Source of the DNA: CAVQYV01 sp963718295 [NCBI: uncultured Methylomirabilota bacterium]
GTDB taxonomy: Bacteria > Methylomirabilota > Methylomirabilia > CAVQYV01
Direction: 5' to 3'
NCBI GenBank assembly: GCA_963718295.1
Contig: CAVQYV010000008.1
Coordinates: 496,001-560,000 of the forward strand
DNA length: 64,000 bases
The notes under the pieces are model-generated. The model was not told the origin of the DNA and did not search any database. It saw nothing but the letters and a program-made list of their open reading frames with translations. This document shows positions 52,930-62,186 of this stretch, piece by piece (position 1 is the stretch's first letter; each line of letters begins with the position of its first letter). The position numbers and the translations under genes were made by a program.

Positions 52930-55344
52930 ATGAGAGCTATTGCTGCTGCGAAGAACAAAGTAGAAGGGTCAAAGGCAACAAAGCCAAAGGAGTTATTGCC
53001 CGTCCCCGCCTTTTCGGAAAATGCGATGGTGGTGCTTCAGCGGCGCTACCTGAAGAAGGACGGGAAGGGCAAGCCGGCAGAGACGCCGAACGAGATGCTC
53101 AGGCGGGTAGCGCGAAATATCGCAGCTGTGGACTCCCTCCATGGCAAGAAGCCAGCTCAGGTGGCCGCTACCGAGCGCGATTTCTATGAGTTGATGGCCA
53201 GTCTGGATTTTTTGCCCAACAGCCCTACCCTGATGAATGCGGGCCGGGACCTGCAACAGCTCTCCGCTTGTTTTGTGTTACCGGTGGAGGACTCCATCGA
53301 GGGCATATTCGATGCCATCAAGTACACCGCCCTGATCCATAAATCGGGGGGCGGCACTGGCTTCTCCTTCTCCCATCTCCGCCCCCAAGGGGACCGGGTG
53401 GCGACCACCCAGGGGCAGGCTTCGGGTCCCATTTCCTTCCTCAAGGTATTCAATGCGGCCACTGAGGCCGTGAAGCAAGGAGGCACCCGGCGAGGGGCCA
53501 ACATGGGGATCTTGCGGGTGGATCATCCCGACATCCTGGAATTCATCACCTGCAAGGAGAAGGAATCGGCGATCACCAACTTCAACCTCTCGGTGGGCCT
53601 CACCGAATCCTTCATGAAGGCCCTGGAGAAGGATCAAGAATACGATCTGATCGATCCCCGCACCGGCAATCCGAGGAGAAAGCTGCGTGCCCGGGAGCTT
53701 TTCGACCTGATTTTGCAGATGGCTTGGAAGAACGGAGAGCCCGGTATCGTCTTTTTGGACCGCCTGGACGCCGGCAATCCCACCCCCAAGTTGGGCCCGA
53801 TCGAGAGCACTAATCCCTGTGGGGAACAACCATTACTTCCATACGAATCCTGTAACCTGGGATCGATCAATCTCTCGCAGATGGTGAAGGATGGAAAGAT
53901 CGACTTTGAACGTCTTCGTGGTTCCGTCCATTCGGCGGTTCATTTCTTGGATAATGTCATCGATGCCAATCGATATCCCCTGCCCGAGATCGAGGAGATG
54001 ACCAAGGGCAACCGCAAGATTGGCCTGGGGGTGATGGGCTTTTCCGACATGTTGATCAAGCTGGGTATCCCCTATGACACCGCGGAGGGGATCGAGCTCG
54101 GAGAGAAGGTCATGGGATTCGTTCGCAAAGAGGCCCAGAAGGCCTCAGTTGAATTGGCGAAGGAGCGGGGAGTGTTCCCCAGCTTCAAGGGCAGCCTCTA
54201 TGATCGGCCCCGGGGACCGCGTCTGCGCAACGCGACCCTTACCACCATTGCCCCCACCGGTACCATCTCCATGATTGCAGGCACCAGCTCGGGCATCGAG
54301 CCCCTTTTTGCGGTTGCCTTTCAAAAGCACGTTTTGGATAACGACACCCTCACCGAGGTCAATCCCCTCTTCGAGGAAATCGCGAAAAGGGAGGGTTTCT
54401 ATTCATCGGAATTGATGGCCAGGATTTCCAAGACGGGAAGTGTCCATGGGTTGGAGGAGGTTCCTCCTGCCATCCAGCGCCTGTTCGTCACCGCTCACGA
54501 TATCTCCCCGGAATGGCATATCCGGATGCAGGCTGCCTTCCAGAGGCATACCGATAATGCCGTTTCCAAGACGGTCAATTTCTCGGAATCCGCCACCATA
54601 CAGGATGTGGAGAAGGTCTATCGGCTCGCCTATCAGCTGGGATGCAAGGGGGTGACGATCTACCGGGACAAGAGCCGGGAGGTCCAGGTGATCACCAAGG
54701 GCGTGGAGGAGGAAACGCCCGCCCTGGCCAAGATTGCGCCCCGGGAGAGGCCTCAGGAGCTTCAAGGGAAGACGATCGAGATGGTCGCGGGATGCGGGAA
54801 GCTCTACGTGACGATCAATGCGGATGAGAAGGGCCCCTTCGAGGTGTTCGCCAGCCTGGGGAAGGCAGGAGGATGTGCGGCTGCTCAGACCGAGGCGACC
54901 GCCCGTCTGGCCTCTCAGGCGTTACGGGCCGGGATCGATCCGGATATCATCGTCAAGCAACTGAAGGGGATCCGTTGTCATATCCCCCACGGTCTGGGGG
55001 AACAGGAGATCCTCTCCTGTGCAGACGCCATAGGCAAGGCCTTGGAGTATTATCTCCATGCCCCCCAATTGCCGCTTCCTTACACCCACTTTCACCGACC
55101 GATGAGCAGCACGGCATCGGACCAGGAAGGGATGGCTCAGGGATTGCTTCGAACCGGCGGAGGCAATTCCAGATCAGGGGGCAAGAGGGAACTGCAGTTG
55201 GCGATTGCGCTGAAGCCAAAGCCGAGTTCCAAGAGCACCAAGAACAATTTCAAGGGGGCCTGTCCGGAATGCGGCAGCTCGGCCCTCCATTTCGAAGAGG
55301 GGTGCTTCACCTGCCGCTCCTGCGGTTATTCGGACTGCAGTTAA
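52930..55344 (+). CDS. nrdJ: Vitamin B12-dependent ribonucleotide reductase (class II)
   Basis: About 804 residues. NrdJ makes deoxyribonucleotides with adenosylcobalamin, in or out of oxygen. Seen are [30 protein letters not shown] (first active-site Cys), [24 protein letters not shown] (Cys and Glu of the radical site), [23 protein letters not shown], a TSCPD-type domain ([27 protein letters not shown]) and a C-terminal zinc-ribbon/redox tail CPECG...[12 protein letters not shown] 52930 follows GGGAAGGAAG; GTG 52924 and TTG 52927 are in frame. Cobalt import by the CbiMQO genes would support the cofactor need. Confidence 0.95.
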   Translation: MRAIAAAKNKVEGSKATKPKELLPVPAFSENAMVVLQRRYLKKDGKGKPAETPNEMLRRVARNIAAVDSLHGKKPAQVAATERDFYELMASLDFLPNSPTLMNAGRDLQQLSACFVLPVEDSIEGIFDAIKYTALIHKSGGGTGFSFSHLRPQGDRVATTQGQASGPISFLKVFNAATEAVKQGGTRRGANMGILRVDHPDILEFITCKEKESAITNFNLSVGLTESFMKALEKDQEYDLIDPRTGNPRRKLRARELFDLILQMAWKNGEPGIVFLDRLDAGNPTPKLGPIESTNPCGEQPLLPYESCNLGSINLSQMVKDGKIDFERLRGSVHSAVHFLDNVIDANRYPLPEIEEMTKGNRKIGLGVMGFSDMLIKLGIPYDTAEGIELGEKVMGFVRKEAQKASVELAKERGVFPSFKGSLYDRPRGPRLRNATLTTIAPTGTISMIAGTSSGIEPLFAVAFQKHVLDNDTLTEVNPLFEEIAKREGFYSSELMARISKTGSVHGLEEVPPAIQRLFVTAHDISPEWHIRMQAAFQRHTDNAVSKTVNFSESATIQDVEKVYRLAYQLGCKGVTIYRDKSREVQVITKGVEEETPALAKIAPRERPQELQGKTIEMVAGCGKLYVTINADEKGPFEVFASLGKAGGCAAAQTEATARLASQALRAGIDPDIIVKQLKGIRCHIPHGLGEQEILSCADAIGKALEYYLHAPQLPLPYTHFHRPMSSTASDQEGMAQGLLRTGGGNSRSGGKRELQLAIALKPKPSSKSTKNNFKGACPECGSSALHFEEGCFTCRSCGYSDCS

Positions 55345-55393
55345 CGCATTTAGGGGTTGGATGGAATTCGAAACCAAAGGGGAGAGCAAATCG

Positions 55394-56611
55394 ATGTCCG
55401 AGACAAAGGCTGCCTTGGAAGGGATCAAGGTTATAGAATATGGCCAGTTCGTCTCCGCTGCCTATTGCTGCAAGTTGATGGGCGATCTCGGGGCAGAGGT
55501 GATCAAGATCGAGAGGCCCTCGGAGGGGGATACGGCCCGTCGCCACGGTCCTTTTCCGAACGATCTCCCTCACCCGGAGAAGAGCGGGCTCTTCCTCTAT
55601 CTCAACACCAATAAACGAGGCATCACCCTGAATCCGCAGGGATCGCTGGGTAGAGAGCTTTTTCAGGATTTGGCCCGGGAGGCCGACATCCTCGTGGAGA
55701 ACTGGCCTCCGGGATCGATGGCGGCCTGGGGGCTGGATTATGACAGCCTCAAGGAGATCAACCCCCGCCTGATCATGACCTCCATTACCCCCTTTGGCCA
55801 GAGCGGGCCCTACTCCAAGTACAAGGCCTATAGCCTCAATATATGTCATGGCGCCGGAATTGCCAAGGGGATCGGATCCCCTGGCCGGGAGCCTATAGCC
55901 CCGCCCGGATCCCAGGCCCACTTCTTCGGGGCAGTCAATGCAGCAGCGGCCACCATGCTGGCCTTTTGGGAGAGGGAGAACTCCGGGGAGGGGCAATATA
56001 TGGACATCTCGGAGGCCGACTGCTGGGCATTCCTCATGAACGGTGCCTGGTATTCCAAATACCTTTATGGCCATGAGGAGGTCACCCGATTGGGTCACCG
56101 CACCAATATCCCGGTTTATCCTTGGGCGGTCCTCCCATGCAAAGACGGGTTCATCACCGTTACTGCCCCCGAAGAGGCGCAGTGGCAGAGAATCGCCGAG
56201 CTCATGGGGAAGCCGGAATGGGTCCAGGATCCCAGATTCGAGAACCGGGGGAAGAGGAGTCAACACGCCGACGAATTGGACCGCCTCCTGGGGCCCTGGT
56301 TCCAGACACGGACCAAGGCGGAGATCTTTGAGGCCTGTCGGCAGAGAAGCATCCCCATCACTCCAATTCAGGATATCAGAGAGGTAGTGGAATCCTCTCA
56401 TCTCAAGGAGAGGGAGTATTTCGTCCGGATGGAACATCCGGAGGCGGGACAAATGAAGTTCCCGGGCCCACCTTACAAGTTCTCGCAGACGCCCTGGAAG
56501 CTTCGAAGGCCAGCGCCGCTCCTGGGCGAGCACAACGAGGAGGTCTATTGTGATCGCCTGGGCTATCGCCGGGAGGATCTGATCCAGTGGCGCGAGGAGG
56601 AGGTGATTTAG
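55394..56611 (+). CDS. Class III (CaiB/BaiF) CoA-transferase family protein 1
   Basis: About 405 residues of the interlocked-dimer CoA-transferase family: LEGIKVIEYGQFVSAAYCCKLMGDLGAEVIKIERP, NTNKRGITLN, ADILVENWPPGSMAAWGLDY, SITPFGQSGPYS, and a C-terminal block KFSQTPWKLRRPAPLLGEHNEEV. At the place where the catalytic Asp normally stands the sequence reads SQAHFFGAVNAA, with no Asp, unlike the two paralogues that follow. It may use a different mechanism or be non-catalytic. ATG 55394 follows AAGGGGAGAG. First of three tandem paralogues. Confidence 0.85.
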   Translation: MSETKAALEGIKVIEYGQFVSAAYCCKLMGDLGAEVIKIERPSEGDTARRHGPFPNDLPHPEKSGLFLYLNTNKRGITLNPQGSLGRELFQDLAREADILVENWPPGSMAAWGLDYDSLKEINPRLIMTSITPFGQSGPYSKYKAYSLNICHGAGIAKGIGSPGREPIAPPGSQAHFFGAVNAAAATMLAFWERENSGEGQYMDISEADCWAFLMNGAWYSKYLYGHEEVTRLGHRTNIPVYPWAVLPCKDGFITVTAPEEAQWQRIAELMGKPEWVQDPRFENRGKRSQHADELDRLLGPWFQTRTKAEIFEACRQRSIPITPIQDIREVVESSHLKEREYFVRMEHPEAGQMKFPGPPYKFSQTPWKLRRPAPLLGEHNEEVYCDRLGYRREDLIQWREEEVI

Positions 56612-56614
56612 ATA

Positions 56615-57868
56615 ATGAAAAGTGGCTCGGAGAACAAAGGCGCTCCAAGAGAGGAAGACGGACTGCCCTTGAAGGGGCTGCGTGTCATCGACTTTGGCTG
56701 GGTCTGGGCGGGGCCGATCGTGGGCCAACTTCTGGGAGATATGGGCGCAGAGGTGATCAAGATCGAGTCTCGCAAGCGCCTGGACTTCGTCCGCATCTTT
56801 CCTCCCTTCGCGGAGGACAAGCCGGACCCGGATGGCGCCCTCTTCTTCCACTCCTTAAATCGCAACAAGCTTTCCGTCACTTTGGATCTCACCCAGCCCA
56901 AGGCGGCCGATCTGGTCAAGAAGCTGGTGAAGATCTCCGATGTGGTAACCGAGAATTTCTCCCCCAAGGCGCTGAAAAACGTGGGGTTGGATTACGCCGC
57001 GTTGCGGGAGGTGAAGCCCGATCTCATCATGATCTCCCTCGGTGCCGCAGGGCAAACGGGCCCATTGAAGGACATCGTAACCTATGGCCCTTCACTGGGT
57101 GCCCTCGCTGGATTGGATAGTCTGATTGGCTACCCGGGGGAAAGGGTCCTGGGATGGCAGCTGGCCTATACCGACCCGACTTCCGGCGTGCTCGGAGTCT
57201 TTGCCATCATGGCCGCCCTCTTTCATCGAAGGAGAGGCGGAGGCGGGCAGTATATCGACCTCTCCCAGTGGGAGGCTACCACCTCTTTGCTTCCCGAATT
57301 CCTCCTCAATTACATCATGACTGGAAAGGTGGCTGGGACCCAAGGGAATCGCCATCCCCATATGGCTCCCCACGGATGTTTCCGCTGCCAGGGAGAGGAT
57401 GCGTGGATCAGCATCGCCGTTGAGACCGAAGAGGAGTGGAGGAGTTTTTGTAAGGTATTGGGCAATCCCCAGTGGTGCCGGGATGAACGTTTCGCCAACC
57501 GGGCCGACCGCCTCCGACACGAAGAGGAGCTGAATCGGAAGATCGAAGAGTGGACGGTGGGCTTGACTCCCATGGAGGCAACCAGAAGCCTGCAAGGCGC
57601 GGGTATTGCCGCATTTCCGTCCTATAGTATTGGGGACGTCCTGAATGACCCCCATTTCGAGGAAAGGGGAGCGAAGGTCGTCGTGGATCATCCCAAGATG
57701 AAAGGGGAAATCCTATATGGGTTGCCCTGGAAGTTCTCCAGGACTCCAGGCAACATTCGCCGCCCCGCCCCCCAGTTGGGGGAGCATAATCGTTATGTCT
57801 TCTGCCAGCTCCTGGGGATGAGCGAGGAGGAGGTTTCGCGCCTGGAGGAAGAGAAGGTCATCTTTTAG
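56615..57868 (+). CDS. Class III (CaiB/BaiF) CoA-transferase family protein 2
   Basis: A 417-residue member: LKGLRVIDFGWVWAGPIVGQLLGDMGAEVIKIES, NRNKLSVTLDL, SDVVTENFSPKALKNVGLDY, SLGAAGQTGPLKD, and AYTDPTSGVLGVFAIMAAL holding the expected nucleophilic Asp, then GQYIDLSQWEA. It starts three bases after gene 1. These enzymes move CoA between organic acids such as carnitine, formate, benzylsuccinate or phenyllactate; the substrate here is unknown. No matching acyl-CoA dehydrogenase or lyase lies in the window. Confidence 0.88.
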   Translation: MKSGSENKGAPREEDGLPLKGLRVIDFGWVWAGPIVGQLLGDMGAEVIKIESRKRLDFVRIFPPFAEDKPDPDGALFFHSLNRNKLSVTLDLTQPKAADLVKKLVKISDVVTENFSPKALKNVGLDYAALREVKPDLIMISLGAAGQTGPLKDIVTYGPSLGALAGLDSLIGYPGERVLGWQLAYTDPTSGVLGVFAIMAALFHRRRGGGGQYIDLSQWEATTSLLPEFLLNYIMTGKVAGTQGNRHPHMAPHGCFRCQGEDAWISIAVETEEEWRSFCKVLGNPQWCRDERFANRADRLRHEEELNRKIEEWTVGLTPMEATRSLQGAGIAAFPSYSIGDVLNDPHFEERGAKVVVDHPKMKGEILYGLPWKFSRTPGNIRRPAPQLGEHNRYVFCQLLGMSEEEVSRLEEEKVIF

Positions 57869-57915
57869 CTGAATGAGCTGGAGCAAGGAATCGGGAGAGG
57901 AGGAACTTCGAGGAT

Positions 57916-59112
57916 ATGGGTGGACCCTTACAAGGAATGCGGGTGCTCGATCTGACCTGGGCCGTTGCCGGGCCTTACGCGACCCTTATCTTGCGAGATT
58001 TGGGGGCAGAAGTGATCAAAATCGAAATCCCGGGGGTGGGTGATGTAACCCGTTATGTGCCTCCTTATCAGGGTGAGGTCGCTGCCTACTTCCTCAATGA
58101 AAATCGGGGAAAGAAAGCGATTACCCTCAACTTGAAGGCGGAAGAGGGAAAGAGGATTTTTCTGAGGCTGATCGAGATGGCAGACATCTTGGTGGAGAGC
58201 TTTCGCCCAGGGTCGATGGACAAATTGGGTCTTGGTTATGGAGATCTGGCGCGCCAAAATCCCCGCCTAATCTATGGCGCCGTCTCTGGCTTTGGACAGA
58301 CTGGTCCTTACTCTGACAGGCCTGCCTATGACCTGGTGGCTCAGGCGATGGGGGGGACAATGAGCGTCACCGGAGAGGAAAACGGGGAACCTGTAAAGGT
58401 GGGGGCCTTCATCGGGGATCTGGCGGCTTCCCTTTACCTGGTCATTGGCATCCTGGCGGCCCTCAAGGAGAGGGAGCGGAGCGGAATGGGGCAGATGGTC
58501 GATGTGGCCATGCTGGATTGCCAGATCGCCCTTTGCCGCAATCCGATCTCTGAATACCTGGCCACCGGAGAGGTGCCGCGGCCCCTGGGCAGTCGGGCCC
58601 TCCAGGTGACGCCCTTCCAGGTCTTCAAGACCAAGGACGCTCGCCTGGCCATTCTCACTACCAACGAAAAGCATTGGGAGCAGCTCTGCCGCGTGGCGAA
58701 ACGGGAGGATCTGCTCCAGGATCCTCGCTTCATGAACATGCAGGCACGAAATCAAAACTATCAGGCCTTCCTCCCCGTTTTTTCCGAAATCATGGCCTCT
58801 CGCAACACTGCCGAATGGGAAGGGGATCTCAAGGGCACAGACGTCATCTGCTGTCCGGTCTATTCCATCGATCAGGTGGTGGAGGATCCCCAGGTGAAGG
58901 CCCGGGAGATGATCGTGGAGGTGCCGAAGGAGAAGACGGAAGGAAAGGGATCTTTCAGGGTCGTGGGAAACCCGATCAAACTCTCCCGTAGCAAAGAGCC
59001 GATGTCCGGCTTCCTTCCGGAATTGGGGGAGAATTCGGAGGAGATCCTCTCAGGGCTCTTGGGCGTGACCCCATCGGAGATGGAAAGAATGAAGGGCGAA
59101 GGGATCCTCTAG
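57916..59112 (+). CDS. Class III (CaiB/BaiF) CoA-transferase family protein 3
   Basis: A 398-residue member: LQGMRVLDLTWAVAGPYATLILRDLGAEVIKIE, ENRGKKAITLNL, ADILVESFRPGSMDKLGLGY, AVSGFGQTGPYSDRPAYD, VGAFIGDLAASLYLVIGILAAL with the catalytic Asp, and KLSRSKEPMSGFLPELGENSEEIL. It lies 47 bases after gene 2, with a weaker ribosome site. Its TAG stop coincides with the left end of MITE-like copy B. Confidence 0.88.
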   Translation: MGGPLQGMRVLDLTWAVAGPYATLILRDLGAEVIKIEIPGVGDVTRYVPPYQGEVAAYFLNENRGKKAITLNLKAEEGKRIFLRLIEMADILVESFRPGSMDKLGLGYGDLARQNPRLIYGAVSGFGQTGPYSDRPAYDLVAQAMGGTMSVTGEENGEPVKVGAFIGDLAASLYLVIGILAALKERERSGMGQMVDVAMLDCQIALCRNPISEYLATGEVPRPLGSRALQVTPFQVFKTKDARLAILTTNEKHWEQLCRVAKREDLLQDPRFMNMQARNQNYQAFLPVFSEIMASRNTAEWEGDLKGTDVICCPVYSIDQVVEDPQVKAREMIVEVPKEKTEGKGSFRVVGNPIKLSRSKEPMSGFLPELGENSEEILSGLLGVTPSEMERMKGEGIL

Positions 59113-59291
59113 TGTTCGATCTCGCCGGCAGGTTTCACATCGCCTTCTCACCGACACCCTCGCCCCCATCCATGGGGAGGGAATTTGCTCCAATCCCCGA
59201 GGCTCCCCCCCTCGATGGGAGGGGACAAAGGGAAGCGCGAGAGGATAGGGCCAGAAGGCTTCTTGAATGAATTTCTGGGATGGGACACCGG
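59110..59291. mobile_element. MITE-like short inverted-repeat element, copy B
   Basis: Starts TAGTGTTCGATCTCGCCGG and ends ATTTCTGGGATGGGACAC followed by CG where a TA is expected. The left end, the GGTTTCACAT block, ATGGGGAGGGAATTTGCT, and the right end all align with copy A at 14600-14741; the middle has about 40 more bases including CTCCCCCCCTCGATGGGAGGG. The element sits on the TAG stop of the third CoA-transferase gene. The decayed right TA suggests an older insertion. Confidence 0.65.
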
Positions 59292-59337
59292 TCCTGGTGA
59301 TTCCATTTTGCTCGTCCAGAAAGGAGCAAACAGATTG

Positions 59338-60498
59338 ATGAAGTTATCGCCGCAGGCCTTGGAGGTAGATACCTCCCGCATTCGAGAACTGGCAGTCTTG
59401 GCGGAGGAGGTCCCTGGAGTCCATAAACTCTATTTCGGGGAATCCAATATCCCCACCCCGGATTTCATCAAGCGTGCTGCGAAGGAGGCGGTTGAGCAAA
59501 GCTATACCTTTTATACGCCAAATGCGGGCTATCTGGAGCTGAGGCAGGCCATCTCCCAGAAAGTGCTGGAGCTGCAGGGGCTTCGGTATGACCCGGAGAC
59601 CGAAATCATCGTCACCGGCAGCGGAGTCACCGCCCTGTTCCTTTCGATCTTCACCCTCCTGGGCCGGGGAGAAAAGGCCATCATTCTTTCCCCTGCGTGG
59701 CCCAATTCGAAGTCCATCGTCCAGATGGTGGGAGGAATCCCCGTTGAGGTTCCGTTGGTGGAGGGGAAGGATCGGTATGTCCTCGATCGGGATCGGATTC
59801 GAGAAGCAATGGATGACCGGACGAAACTTCTGATCCTTTCCAGTCCCTCTAATCCGCTGGGATGGGTTGCGACGATGGAAGAACAGAAGGTCCTGGCTGA
59901 TCTGGCTCAGGAGCGGGGCATCACGATTCTCTCCGATGAGGTGTATGAGCGGATCGTCTACGATGGCTCGGTGGCCTCCTCGGTTGCCAAGGTGACTCCC
60001 CGGCAGGAGGGAGTGATCATCGCCCACAGTTTTTCCAAGAGCTACTGCATGACGGGATGGAGGGTAGGCTATTGTCTGGGCTCCCCAGAGGCAATTGCCC
60101 AGATGATCAAGCTGCAGGAGTTCGTGGTCTCCCATCCCTCCTCCATCTCCCAGAGGGCCGCCATCGTCGCTCTGCGAGAAGGAGAGGAATTCGTTAAAGA
60201 GATGGTGGAGCGATACCGAAAGCAGCGGGATCTAATCTACTCTCGCCTGATCCGGATGAAAGGCCTGGAAGTCAAGAAACCCGAGGGGGCCTTCTACATT
60301 TTCCCCCGCGTCCGTGGCCTCAAGGATTCCTTTGAGTTCGCGAAGGATCTGTTGACCAAGAAAGCTGTGGGAGTAGCGCCCGGATCCGCCTTCGGAATGG
60401 GCGGGGAGGGCTGTATCCGCCTCTGCTTCGCCGCGGAGGAGAAGGTAGTAGGGCCCGCGCTGGATCGACTGGAAGAGTATTTGGAAGAGAGAGAATAG
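59338..60498 (+). CDS. PLP-dependent class I/II aminotransferase
   Basis: A 386-residue fold-type I aminotransferase: FGESNIPTPDFIKRAA, YTPNAGYLELRQAISQKV, VTGSGVTALFLSIFTLL, SSPSNPLGW, ITILSDEVYERIVYDG, HSFSKSYCMTGWRVGY with the Schiff-base Lys, and the C-terminal Arg in CIRLCFAAEE. The aspartate/aromatic aminotransferase group fits best. ATG 59338 follows AAAGGAG. It lies after the CoA-transferase genes, so transamination of the acid whose CoA ester they handle is possible, but the element between them makes a shared transcript doubtful. Confidence 0.88.
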   Translation: MKLSPQALEVDTSRIRELAVLAEEVPGVHKLYFGESNIPTPDFIKRAAKEAVEQSYTFYTPNAGYLELRQAISQKVLELQGLRYDPETEIIVTGSGVTALFLSIFTLLGRGEKAIILSPAWPNSKSIVQMVGGIPVEVPLVEGKDRYVLDRDRIREAMDDRTKLLILSSPSNPLGWVATMEEQKVLADLAQERGITILSDEVYERIVYDGSVASSVAKVTPRQEGVIIAHSFSKSYCMTGWRVGYCLGSPEAIAQMIKLQEFVVSHPSSISQRAAIVALREGEEFVKEMVERYRKQRDLIYSRLIRMKGLEVKKPEGAFYIFPRVRGLKDSFEFAKDLLTKKAVGVAPGSAFGMGGEGCIRLCFAAEEKVVGPALDRLEEYLEERE

Positions 60499-60819
60499 GA
60501 TCGATCTATGGATCCCGGACGGAAACTCCATGGGGATCCCGCCCCTTGGGTGCGGACAGCAGGGGGAGCTTCGGCCGTCCCGGGGAGTCCTCCCGGCACT
60601 GTTCCCAATCATATCAATTGTTTACATGGAAGATCATCATGCTCCTTTTCAAAATCACCCCTGATCGCGATGGCAACCCCTTCCCGTTTCGGTGGCACGG
60701 CCGGATATCGGAAAATATTTCTTGACAAAGGAGGAAAATGGTATATTTAGTATACTAAGTAGGCTAAATATGCTATTCACCTTTTTGTCAAGGAGTTGAG
60801 ACTTTTCCGGGGAGGGCCT
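60499..60819 (+). other. Spacer holding the promoter region of the tol operon
   Basis: About 320 bases without a gene. The first 220 show nothing I can name. The last 100 hold TTGACA (60722-60727), an AT-rich block and a ribosome site for the MerR-like gene. The AT-rich block stands out against GC-rich surroundings. Confidence 0.5.
60722..60770 (+). promoter_or_regulatory. Promoter with nested palindromic operator
   Basis: Behind TTGACA (60722-60727) lies TATTTAG (60744-60750) mirrored by CTAAATA (60764-60770), and inside it the perfect 12-base palindrome TTAGTATACTAA (60747-60758). TATATT (60742-60747, spacer 14) or TATACT (60751-60756, spacer 23) could be the -10; both spacings are off, as in promoters activated by MerR-type DNA twisting. 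Likely operator of the MerR-like gene that follows. Confidence 0.5.
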
Positions 60820-61059
60820 ATGGCGATTGAATTTGAAGAGCCTGAGACCTATTCCACCAAGGAAGTCTGCGACATGTTCGAAATCGCAAAGCAGACTCTT
60901 TATGGGTGGGAGAAGAGGGGGATCATACCGGCGGTGGCGAAGGATTGGCGAGGATGGCGCAAATATGACCAACTGCACATCAACACCATCCGGGAGATGA
61001 TCGAAAGGAAAAGCGATAAAATAGTGCAGTTTCGGATTGCCTCATCAAAGGACAAATAG
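60820..61059 (+). CDS. Short MerR-like helix-turn-helix regulator
   Basis: A 79-residue DNA-binding protein: ETYSTKEVCDMFEIAKQTLYGWEKRGIIP is a MerR-type winged helix, followed by DWRGWRKYDQLHINTIREMI. It has no effector domain. ATG 60820 follows CCGGGGAGG. It ends one base before tolQ, so it is part of the tol operon. It probably controls its own promoter through the palindrome upstream; what it senses is unknown. Confidence 0.8.
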   Translation: MAIEFEEPETYSTKEVCDMFEIAKQTLYGWEKRGIIPAVAKDWRGWRKYDQLHINTIREMIERKSDKIVQFRIASSKDK

Positions 61060-61060
61060 G

Positions 61061-61747
61061 ATGGATATTGCGGCCCTTGTCATGAATTCTGGGCCAGTGG
61101 CCAAAGGGGTATTGGTAGTCTTGCTGCTCTTTTCCATAGGCTGCTGGACCATCATCGTCATGAAGTGGAGCGTGCTGAGAAGAGCCGAGAGGGATTCTGC
61201 GAAGTTTCTGGGCGCCTTCAAGGGATCAGACAGCTTCTTCCTGGCCTATGAAGCCTCGCGGAAGTATCGACATAGCCCCCTGACCGCCCTCTTTGAGGAG
61301 GTATATCAGAGGCTGACCCCATTGCTGAAGGAGAATCCGGGGATCGACTCCTTCAGGGATGATCGGCACCTCTCCGATTTTTTTCAAGGAATCAATCGAA
61401 CTCTCCATCAGGCCAGCATTCGTGAGATTTCACAATATGAGAGGAATATGATTTTCCTTGCCACCACGGGTGCAGTCACGCCCTTTATCGGCCTCTTCGG
61501 CACCGTGTGGGGGATCATTGGGGCCTTTCATGGGATCGGGACGGCAGGATCGGCGAATATCGCGGCGGTGGCCCCTGGGATCTCTGAGGCACTGGTGGCA
61601 ACGGCAGCAGGGCTCGCTGCGGCCGTGCCCGCAGTGATCGCCTACAATTATTTCGTGAATCGCATCAAGGCGATCAGCACCAGTATGGAAATCTTCTCCC
61701 TGGAGTTTTTGAGCCGCTTGGAGAGGATGATCTATCAGGGAAAGTGA
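61061..61747 (+). CDS. tolQ: TolQ/ExbB-type proton channel protein
   Basis: A 228-residue inner-membrane protein with one N-terminal helix (about 11-33) and two later helices in the MotA/TolQ/ExbB block (NMIFLATTGAVTPFIGLFGTVWGIIGAFHGIG and ISEALVATAAGLAAAVPAVIAYN). With TolR it uses the proton gradient to energise TolA and keep the outer membrane tied to the cell wall during division. Followed by tolR 16 bases on. Confidence 0.92.
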   Translation: MDIAALVMNSGPVAKGVLVVLLLFSIGCWTIIVMKWSVLRRAERDSAKFLGAFKGSDSFFLAYEASRKYRHSPLTALFEEVYQRLTPLLKENPGIDSFRDDRHLSDFFQGINRTLHQASIREISQYERNMIFLATTGAVTPFIGLFGTVWGIIGAFHGIGTAGSANIAAVAPGISEALVATAAGLAAAVPAVIAYNYFVNRIKAISTSMEIFSLEFLSRLERMIYQGK

Positions 61748-61763
61748 TGAGGACCTCAAGGAC

Positions 61764-62186
61764 ATGACGAATTTTGGAGATAGGCGAGGGGGATCGGCCC
61801 TCTCCGAAATCAATATCACTCCTTTCGTCGATGTGGTGTTAGTGCTCTTGATCATCTTTTTGATCACTGCCCCCATGCTGATCCGGGGAATTGATGTAAA
61901 TGTGCCCCGGTCAGCCTCGCGGAATATTGAACCCGAGGAAAGGTTGGTGGTGGCGATTAGCAAGGACCAAGTCGTATACCTGGACGACCAACCCATCACC
62001 TTGCCTCGGCTGGAAAAGGTCTTGGCCGGCTTAAGAGACAGGAATCCCAGCGCCTCCATCTATATCAAGGCCGACCAAGACGTCCCCTACAAATTGGTCA
62101 TCCAGGTGATGGATGCGGCTAAGAAGGCTGGGATCGATAAGTTAGGAATGATGACCGAACCCATATCACCCTCCGGGCAACCGTAA
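61764..62186 (+). CDS. tolR: TolR/ExbD-type protein
   Basis: A 140-residue protein: SEINITPFVDVVLVLLIIFLITAPM, the single membrane helix with the proton-carrying Asp of PFVDVVLVLL, then a periplasmic domain with the YLDDQPI and VMDAAKKAGIDKLGM strands. Partner of TolQ. It overlaps the start of the next gene by one base. Confidence 0.92.
   Translation: MTNFGDRRGGSALSEINITPFVDVVLVLLIIFLITAPMLIRGIDVNVPRSASRNIEPEERLVVAISKDQVVYLDDQPITLPRLEKVLAGLRDRNPSASIYIKADQDVPYKLVIQVMDAAKKAGIDKLGMMTEPISPSGQP

Noticed and set aside
55307-56851. Long open frame (514 codons) on the minus strand across nrdJ end and CoA-transferase genes
   Set aside because: It lies opposite strongly recognised genes, has no family resemblance, and is explained by codon bias of the coding strand.
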